From Saprospiraceae bacterium (GTDB taxonomy: Bacteria > Bacteroidota > Bacteroidia > Chitinophagales > Saprospiraceae): a stretch of 46,080 bases of DNA. The DNA lies in the NCBI GenBank assembly GCA_022841505.1, contig JALHRK010000008.1:1-46080 (forward strand). The letters run 5' to 3'. A program made the position numbers and the translations under genes. A model generated the notes under the pieces. The model saw only the letters and a list, made by a program, of their open reading frames with translations. It was not told where the DNA came from and did not search any database. Positions 40,351 to 46,080 of this stretch are shown here, piece after piece (position 1 is the first letter of the stretch; each line of letters opens with the position of its first letter).

Positions 40351-42054
40351 CTACCACTTTTTCTTCACAAAATCGCTTTTGCCTTTGAAAGGACTGGTTC
40401 TGGGCCTGTCTCTCCGGCCAGCATCTCCGCCTTCACCCTTCCGATCGGAAGCGTCATCCACGCGCAATTTGCGTTTGTTGACTGTGATCTGGAGCAGGCT
40501 CTCGCGCACTTTGTCTACATAACCGGTTTCGATGTCAAAATGCATGTACGAACGGCTGATGTCAATTCTTCCGACTGCCGCAGACGGGATGGAGAATTTT
40601 TGGGTCAGGATTTTGATGAACTCTTTTTTGGTCACGCCATCCATTTCGCCGATGTTGACGAACAACCGGGCAAACCCACTGCTGCTTCTGCCGCGCTCGG
40701 ATGCGCCGTCTCGCCGCGCGCCTTTAGGCTGGATATTGATGTCCGGCGCATTGTGGTAATACGCCAAAAAGCGGTTGAATTCCACGCTGGCGAAACGCAT
40801 GATGAGTTCCTCTTTCGTGAGGTCGGCCAGGGCTTCGTATATTTTTTCCAAAAATGGTTCGATCACCTCGCGTTGCACTTCCGTGTCGCGAATGCTCTGA
40901 ACGATGTGGAACAGTTGTTTTTCACACACTTCATCACCGGTCGGGATGGGCAGGCGCTTGAAAGTCGCCTTCGTCTGGCGCTCCAACTGGCGGATGCGCT
41001 CTTCCATTTTTGGCGTGATGATGGTAATGGAAATCCCTGTGCGGCCTGCGCGACCGGTTCGTCCGCTCCGGTGCGTATAAATTTCCGGGTCGTCGGGCAA
41101 ACCGTAGTTGATCACGTGGGTGATGTTGCTCACGTCAATGCCCCTTGCGGCCACGTCCGTCGCGATCAGCAACTGTAGGTTGCCTTCGCGGAAGCGGGTC
41201 ATGGCGCGATCGCGGTCTTCCTGGGTGAGGTCGCCGTGCAGCGCGCCGGAGTCGTAGCCGTCGCGGATCATTTGCTCCGCAATTTCGCGGGTTTCAGCTT
41301 TCGTGCGGCAGAAAATCAGCCCCACAATGCCCGGCGTCGCATCCACCACGCGTTTCAGCGCGGCATAGCGGTCGTTGGCGTGGCAGAGGTAATAGACGTG
41401 TTCGATGTTGACATTCGTCTGGTTGCGGCCGCCGGTGGTGAGTTCGCGCGGATTGCTCATGTAGTTGCGCGTGATGTGGCGCACTTCATTCGACATGGTC
41501 GCCGAAAACAACCAGGTCGTATGCTCGGTGGTCACGGTCGCGAGGATGGTATCCAGCGACTCTTTGAAACCCATGTTAAGCATTTCGTCCGCTTCGTCGA
41601 GCACGACCCGGGAAACAGATTCGAGCTTGAGCACGCCCCGGTTGATCAGGTCTACCAGGCGTCCGGGCGTAGCCACCACGATGTGCGGCGCCGGCTTCAA
41701 TTGCCGGATCTGATCGCCAATCGGAGCGCCGCCATACACTGCGACCACTTTGTATTGGTGGGCGTGGGAAGCGTATTTGACTAAGTCGCTCGCCACCTGT
41801 ACGCAGAGTTCCCGCGTGGGACAAAGAATGAGTCCTTGCACGCCTTTGCGCTCTATATCAATCAGTTGCAACAGTGGCAAACCAAAAGCAGCTGTCTTTC
41901 CCGTTCCGGTATGCGCCAGCGCAATCAGGTCGCTGTCAGATTCAAGTGCTGCGGGGATCACTAATTCCTGAATAGGCGTCGGGGTCGTAAACCCCAGGCT
42001 CTCGATACCGAGCAACAGATCGTCGTTCAGTCCGAGATTTTTGAATGGTGTCAT
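40351..42054 (-). CDS. DEAD-box RNA helicase with DbpA-like RNA-binding domain
   Basis: 567 aa. Motifs: Q-motif TPTPIQELVIP, I AHTGTGKTAAFG, II LDEADEML, III SATM, VI HRSGRTGRAGRTG. A C-terminal DbpA-type RNA-binding domain lies near 465-540 (FARLFVNIGEMDGVTKKEFIKILTQKF), followed by a basic tail rich in R, D and G. Such CsdA/DeaD helicases act in ribosome assembly and cold shock. A MITE-like element lies just upstream of the start (42081-42242), where the promoter should be. Confidence 0.94.
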   Translation of the reverse strand: MTPFKNLGLNDDLLLGIESLGFTTPTPIQELVIPAALESDSDLIALAHTGTGKTAAFGLPLLQLIDIERKGVQGLILCPTRELCVQVASDLVKYASHAHQYKVVAVYGGAPIGDQIRQLKPAPHIVVATPGRLVDLINRGVLKLESVSRVVLDEADEMLNMGFKESLDTILATVTTEHTTWLFSATMSNEVRHITRNYMSNPRELTTGGRNQTNVNIEHVYYLCHANDRYAALKRVVDATPGIVGLIFCRTKAETREIAEQMIRDGYDSGALHGDLTQEDRDRAMTRFREGNLQLLIATDVAARGIDVSNITHVINYGLPDDPEIYTHRSGRTGRAGRTGISITIITPKMEERIRQLERQTKATFKRLPIPTGDEVCEKQLFHIVQSIRDTEVQREVIEPFLEKIYEALADLTKEELIMRFASVEFNRFLAYYHNAPDINIQPKGARRDGASERGRSSSGFARLFVNIGEMDGVTKKEFIKILTQKFSIPSAAVGRIDISRSYMHFDIETGYVDKVRESLLQITVNKRKLRVDDASDRKGEGGDAGRRDRPRTSPFKGKSDFVKKKW

Positions 42055-42080
42055 TAAAATAGTTTACACTTTGGAAAATA

Positions 42081-42242
42081 AGAATTTGTTCGGGATTTCG
42101 TGATCGAGCGAGGGTGCGGAAATTTTGTTTTAGACGAGGCGAATTTTGCAGACATAGCCGGCAGCTATGTTGAAAAAATTCAACGAAGTATAAAATAAAA
42201 TTTGCCAGCCGTAGCCGATTGATGAATTTCCGAACAAATTCT
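42081..42242. mobile_element. MITE-like element with 13-bp terminal inverted repeats
   Basis: The ends are AGAATTTGTTCGG (42081-42093) and CCGAACAAATTCT (42230-42242), perfectly inverted. Inside are CATAGC-CGGCA-GCTATG and GTTGAA-AAAA-TTCAAC hairpins. It has no coding capacity and length 162 bp. It sits 27 bp upstream of the helicase start, where it may carry or replace the promoter. Confidence 0.65.
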
Positions 42243-42350
42243 ACGCGCAAAGGTACAATAAACTGCAAATATTTTTTTGATCTTCTGTAAAGCTTTGCTT
42301 CTGAAGTTTCCCGCAAAACTTGTCCCGTAAGCGGGAGCGCGCATCTGAAA

Positions 42351-42567
42351 TTTCCCGCAACGCACGCAAAGGTCTCGCTAAGTCCGCAAAGCGAGACCGC
42401 GTCGCAATAAGGTTTCACACAACGGCACAACGGCACAACGAAAACATGCAATTGAATGCCGAGTCATTGTGCCGTTGTGCCGTTGTGTGAAAAAAATCTG
42501 TTGTGTGCCAGGGCAGTAAAGACTGCCTTAGCGTCCTTGGCGAACCCTTTGCGTGCTTTGCGGGAAA
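42351..42567. repeat. Nested inverted-repeat element between the helicase and tsaC
   Basis: The outer arms, 42351-42372 and 42546-42567, match in 21 of 22 bases (TTTCCCGCAA.. with ..TTGCGGGAAA). The inner arms, 42413-42438 and 42467-42492, are a perfect 26-bp inverted repeat that contains CGGCACAA twice in tandem. The loop is 28 bp. No coding capacity is seen. Confidence 0.7.
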
Positions 42568-42667
42568 CAATTTTTGTCCCATAGACCGCTAGGCCGCAAA
42601 CCAAAGTAATTTACATTCCTCCCCAAAAACCTTAATATTGTGCCCGCTTTTCACCAGCACCCGAACC

Positions 42668-43627
42668 ATGACCACAATCGGAACCGACATTGCCCACGCC
42701 ATTGCCCTGCTTCAACAGGGCAAATTGGTCGCCATTCCCACCGAAACGGTGTATGGCCTTGCCGGCAATGCGCTGAACGAAGCAACCGTAGCGTCCATTT
42801 TTGAAGCCAAAAACCGCCCCACTTTTGACCCCCTCATCATCCACATTGCCGACTGGCGCCACGCAGCACTTTGGGTGCAGGACATTCCGGAGAAAGCCGA
42901 AGCCTTAGCAGCAGCCTTTTTTCCCGGTCCTTTGACCTTGCTGTTGCCCAAACGCCCGGTCATTTCTGACCTCGTCACCGCCGGTTCTCCGTTCGTTGCC
43001 ATCCGCGTGCCCGCGCACCCAATGGCCCGGAAAGTCCTGGAGGCCCTCGATTTCCCTTTGGCAGCGCCGAGCGCCAATCCATTCGGGTACGTCAGTCCCA
43101 CCACAGCGGCACACGTAGCGCAGCAATTGGGCGAAAAAATCCCTTACATCCTGGACGGTGGCCCCTGTCAGGTTGGTTTGGAAAGCACCATTGTGGGGTT
43201 TGAAGGCGATGCGCCGGTTGTTTTTCGCAAAGGCGGCATCCCCATCGAGGCCATTGAACAGGTGATTGGCCCCGTAACCGTGCAGGAGCATTCTTCGTCC
43301 AAACCCTCGGCGCCGGGCATGCTGCTCAGCCATTACGCACCGGGCACGCCGCTTGTACTCGGCAATTTGCGGGAATTAGCCGCCCAATCTCCCGGCGCAA
43401 AAATCGGCGTCCTGGCGTTCCAGGAGCCTTTGCCGGGCCTGCCCGCAGCGCAGCAGGTGGTGCTTTCCGCAAAAGGCGATTTTGCAGAAGCCGCGCAGCA
43501 TTTATTCGCCGGATTGCGCTATTTGGATGGACTGCATCTGGATTTAATCCTGGCAGAATTGTTGCCGGAAGCGCAGCTCGGACGCGCTATCAACGACCGC
43601 TTGCGGCGCGCTGCGGCGAAAAGGTAG
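42668..43627 (+). CDS. tsaC: L-threonylcarbamoyladenylate synthase (Sua5/YwlC/TsaC)
   Basis: 319 aa from the ATG at 42668 (MTTIGTDIAHAIALLQQG); the in-frame ATG at 42638 is less likely. The YrdC core shows IPTETVYGLAGNAL, KNRPTFDPLIIHI, FPGPLTLLLPK, and SANPFGYVSPTTAAHV. A C-terminal Sua5-type domain follows (PSAPGMLLSHYAPGTPL). It forms threonylcarbamoyl-AMP for t6A modification of ANN-decoding tRNAs. This is a two-domain Sua5 form, longer than E. coli TsaC. Confidence 0.94.
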   Translation: MTTIGTDIAHAIALLQQGKLVAIPTETVYGLAGNALNEATVASIFEAKNRPTFDPLIIHIADWRHAALWVQDIPEKAEALAAAFFPGPLTLLLPKRPVISDLVTAGSPFVAIRVPAHPMARKVLEALDFPLAAPSANPFGYVSPTTAAHVAQQLGEKIPYILDGGPCQVGLESTIVGFEGDAPVVFRKGGIPIEAIEQVIGPVTVQEHSSSKPSAPGMLLSHYAPGTPLVLGNLRELAAQSPGAKIGVLAFQEPLPGLPAAQQVVLSAKGDFAEAAQHLFAGLRYLDGLHLDLILAELLPEAQLGRAINDRLRRAAAKR

Positions 43628-43636
43628 GACAAAGAG

Positions 43637-43667
43637 TTGTCTAACCCCTTATTTTTTGATACTTTTG
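43637..43667 (+). promoter_or_regulatory. Bacteroidota-type promoter of the small lipoprotein gene
   Basis: TTG at 43637-43639 and TACTTTTG at 43660-43667 are spaced 20 bp apart, a good fit to the -33/-7 model. The start codon at 43701 is 33 bp downstream of the -7 element. Confidence 0.6.
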
Positions 43668-43700
43668 CGCCGAAAAAAACTTTCTAAACCAATCAACAAT

Positions 43701-44090
43701 ATGAAACGCTCGATTCAATTGCGGTTCGCTTTTTTTGCATTTTTAGCTGTTACGGTAGCAGGATCTGCCTGCGAGACAGAAAAAAAGGAAGACTATTCCG
43801 AAAAAATATTGGGCCGCTGGGAAATCGTGGAAGCCAAAAGAAACGGCGACCTCACCGAATCGCTCGCCGGCCTGTTTTTTGAATTCCAAACGGGCGGCGC
43901 CATGCGCACCAACCTCTCCGCCACTGAAGAAACCGCCGCTTACGAACTGCAGGACAACAAAATCCTGCAACGCCAAAGCCAGATCGAAGCCGATTATACC
44001 ATCGAAGCTGTCACCGATTCTACGATGACGCTTACGACTACGCTGCGCAATTATAATTTTAGATTTTTACTGGCGAAGGCTGGGGAGTAA
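43701..44090 (+). CDS. Small lipocalin-like lipoprotein
   Basis: 129 aa from the ATG at 43701, which is downstream of the promoter; the in-frame start at 43656 is upstream of it. The export signal (FAFFAFLAVTVAGSAC) ends with a lipobox-type GSAC. The mature part begins ETEKKEDYSEKILGRWEIVEAKRNG and shows alternating strands (LFFEFQTGGAMRTNLS, AYELQDNKILQRQ, TIEAVTDSTMTLTTTL), the pattern of small lipocalin-like or META-like Bacteroidota lipoproteins. No ligand can be assigned. Confidence 0.75.
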   Translation: MKRSIQLRFAFFAFLAVTVAGSACETEKKEDYSEKILGRWEIVEAKRNGDLTESLAGLFFEFQTGGAMRTNLSATEETAAYELQDNKILQRQSQIEADYTIEAVTDSTMTLTTTLRNYNFRFLLAKAGE

Positions 44091-44091
44091 T

Positions 44092-44115
44092 AGCCCCCAA
44101 CCCCCGGAGGGGGCT
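44092..44115. terminator. Hairpin after the lipoprotein gene
   Basis: AGCCCCC pairs with GGGGGCT across AACCCCCGGA. There is no T-run. It is located right after the stop and could be a terminator or a short repeated palindrome. Confidence 0.4.
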
Positions 44116-44166
44116 TAGCGACGTATCCTGATGAAATGTCCGATAATTCGACATACGGTAATCCCC

Positions 44167-44320
44167 TAATTAGTGTCTGTCCATTTAGTCGGGTGTCTGT
44201 CCTTTAGAGTTCGAGAGCAAGGCATGTTTGGCCCCAAAAGTGGGAGTTTACTCGCGTAAATGACCAATTTTGGGGCCAAACATAACGCTGCTATCGGACT
44301 ATAAAGACAGACACTAATTA
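44167..44320. mobile_element. MITE-like element with 15-bp terminal inverted repeats
   Basis: TAATTAGTGTCTGTC (44167-44181) and GACAGACACTAATTA (44306-44320) are perfectly inverted. A second perfect 15-bp inverted repeat, TGTTTGGCCCCAAAA (44225-44239) with TTTTGGGGCCAAACA (44268-44282), lies inside. GTGTCTGTCC also occurs twice in direct orientation near the left end. Length is 154 bp with no coding capacity. From 44321 to 44637 I see nothing else that is well supported. Confidence 0.7.
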
Positions 44321-44637
44321 TCGAATAACCTGTTTTTTTAACAAAAAACAGACGGCCTGATTTTGGATTTTGACCAAAAAATCGCTTTCTTTGTTCCATA
44401 TTAATTTTTTGTTACTACCCTTTCTGCTGCATACGAAGTTTGCTTTTCAGTTCTTCCGGCGCATCGCGCGCGACTACTATAACATTTTGTACAAACACAA
44501 CACACCGCTGATCCTGGACTCTGACTCAGGAAGGCGACTGCTATTTAGTTTTATTGTATTACGCTAAAAATATTAAACGTATGAAAACTGTTTTTTGCTT
44601 TGTTCCCATCATTCATTCCCATTCCCTGGTTTCTTCA

Positions 44638-46080
44638 ATGAAACGGGGGGGGGTAAGCTGTTTACGTGTCTTATGATTGGCCTTCTGCCATGGATGATGG
44701 CTGCTCAATCTGAACCGGAACCTGAGCCCAAAGAAGCCTTTCCTATTGCATGCCTTTCGAGCGTAACCGATCCTACGACGTTACCTATTTTGGAAGTTCA
44801 GGTTAATGTACATTTTATCGGCGCTACCGGCAATAATTTTGTACCCGGCACCCAGCAGGAAAATGGCCAGGCCCAGATTAGTGCAGGCTGGAATGGCAAT
44901 TACGCTGCAATAGAGATGCTCAAAAGAGCAAATCTGATCATGTCTAATCTTACTCCCAACCCTATTGGGTTGTCCGATTTCCTCGGCGACAGCCGCGTTC
45001 GCTTCAAATTATATACTGAAGAAAGCAACGCAAATGATTTACACGGAGGGATTTGGTATTGGGAGACTGGCCCTCCAGCTGCAACGCTGCCCTATGGTGA
45101 CAAGGTACTGCATTTACTTGTAAAAGATCAAAATGTCTCTTGGTCAGGTTCAGTTTGTTCCGTTGGATTATTTTGCAATACAATAGAACTGGCTAATTGG
45201 TATAAACGGATCATTACAGATGGTACTGAATTTTCAGGAAACTCTTACGGTACAGCTATTTCTATGGCCAAGTCATTTATACACGAGGTAGGCCATCTCA
45301 CCGGGCTTTGTCATTCTTTTAATTCTGGTAATCAATGCAGTGACATAGATGTAGCCGCCGAATGTTTTACAGCGAGTAGTGGCGGAGACTGTGGAATGGG
45401 CAGCGGTTTTTGTAACAACTACCAGTCGGGGAGCTATAACATTATGGGCCACAACGGGAACGCTACAGCGCTTTCTCCCTGCCAATGGCGTATTTATTAT
45501 GGACGGTTGCTGGGAGGATCTCTGCAAACAGGCGAGCGTGCAAAATACGTTAAAATCTTTGGTTGTGAGCCTGGCATTATGCCTTCAATAACCATTCAAT
45601 CAGACATGGATATTTATTGGTCTACGCCACGAGTCATAGGCGGGCCGGTCATCATCGAATCCAATGCAACCCTGACCATAAGTTGCGCTCACATTTTTAC
45701 TTCCGGAGCCTCCATCCACGTGAAAAGGGGAGGCAAGCTAAAAATCATTAATGGCGCTATTTTTGCCGCCTGCGGTGAACCTTCCTGGAAAGGCATCTTC
45801 GTGGAAGGCAATGCAAACGAAGAACAACCCGACCCGGAAGCTGAGGTTTCTGAAACGGACGACTGGTTATCCGGGGTGGTCTATTTGGACGGGGCATACA
45901 TTTCAGGCGCCTATACGGCGGTCAATACCTGGCAAGATGGTCAGCTTGGAAATCCCGATTACTGGGGAGGGGTGGTATATGCCAAAGGAAGCACATTCGA
46001 AAACAACCGTAGAGGCGTGGCTTTTATGGCTTATGGCAAGGAAAACAAAAGCGCATTTTTGGAGGGTTGCCATTTTCGCG
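44638..46080 (+). CDS. Secreted metzincin-type metalloprotease with beta-helix-like region, 3'-truncated by window edge
   Basis: The frame is open from before 44673 to the right edge. From the ATG at 44673 the zinc motif HEVGHLTGLCH is at residues 204-214 and the Met-turn YNIMGHNG has Met258, the metzincin/pappalysin pattern. The N-terminus KLFTCLMIGLLPWMMAAQSE looks like a signal peptide without its start. The ATG AAA at 44638 is separated from it by nine G and is out of frame; seven or ten G would join them. After the protease part comes repetitive sequence (GGPVIIESNATLTISC, GGKLKIINGAIFAACG, GVVYAKGSTFENNRRGVAF) typical of parallel beta-helix T9SS proteins. It may be a phase-variable gene or carry a sequencing error; translation could also begin at 44673. 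Confidence 0.8.

Noticed and set aside
44370-44567. Small plus-strand ORF of 65 codons between the MITE and the protease gene
   Set aside because: It has no recognisable feature, starts next to the MITE and has composition like non-coding AT-rich sequence.
45230-45290. Suspected frameshift in the metalloprotease just before the zinc motif
   Set aside because: On careful recount the reading frame is continuous from 44673 through HEVGH to the edge; the only problem is at the G tract.
1-46080. tRNA or rRNA genes
   Set aside because: I saw no cloverleaf-like sequence with GGTTCRANYC and CCA context or rRNA-like stretch; a tRNAscan run would settle it.

Overview
The window looks like a chromosomal segment of a member of the Bacteroidota, most likely a Saprospiraceae-like or related filamentous/gliding lineage. 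The signs are type IX secretion sorting domains of both classes (a CHU_C-type domain on the first gene, a Por_Secre_tail-type domain at 25.9-28.3 kb), TonB-dependent uptake with a CarboxypepD_reg-like N-terminus, promoters of the TAnnTTTG type, and almost no Shine-Dalgarno sequences. I saw no rRNA, tRNA or CRISPR array.

Layout. 1-4.0 kb: the 3' part of a giant repetitive secreted adhesin. 4.1-18.9 kb: a complete group 2a-like [NiFe]-hydrogenase cluster made of two convergent operons. The plus-strand operon carries hupS, hupL, hupD, a small unknown gene, a TPR-like gene and hypA. The minus-strand operon runs hypB, hypF, hypC, hypD, hypE, NHL protein, nickel permease, a small unknown gene and a bifunctional-nuclease-type gene. 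The two operons meet tail to tail with a 2-bp gap. The same palindrome, TTAGAAAA-N2-TTTTCTAA, stands in front of both, and a TetR-type gene sits just upstream of hupS. The cluster is bracketed by a direct repeat of the adhesin gene's 3' end plus terminator. 18.9-20.5 kb: a RAYT-type transposase between inverted arrays of about 74-bp REP-like units.

20.6-25.8 kb: a four-gene operon with a secreted unknown protein, an EAD11-like domain fused to membrane helices, and two tandem exported caspase-FGE proteins. This is a candidate programmed-death or conflict system. 25.9-30.8 kb: a T9SS-exported discoidin protein, a Crp-like regulator and the ABC-F protein EttA.

30.8-39.7 kb: a minus-strand block with a sulfur theme: Rrf2 regulator, YeiH-type transporter, alginate-export-like porin, TonB-dependent receptor, methionine-salvage genes mtnB, mtnD and mtnC, and a DsbA-like thiol oxidoreductase. 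In the roughly 320-nt leader of the TonB receptor lies an unlisted 35-codon ORF ending in six consecutive Cys codons and a stop, a strong candidate for a cysteine-sensing leader peptide. 39.8-46.1 kb: a thioesterase, a DEAD-box helicase, three MITE-like or nested inverted-repeat elements, a Sua5/TsaC protein, a small lipoprotein, and the start of a large secreted metzincin-type metalloprotease whose signal peptide is separated from its upstream ATG by a run of nine G.

The most noteworthy items are the poly-Cys leader, the caspase-FGE/EAD11 operon, the two-promoter hydrogenase regulon with its shared operator, the direct repeats bracketing that regulon, and the RAYT/REP cassette.
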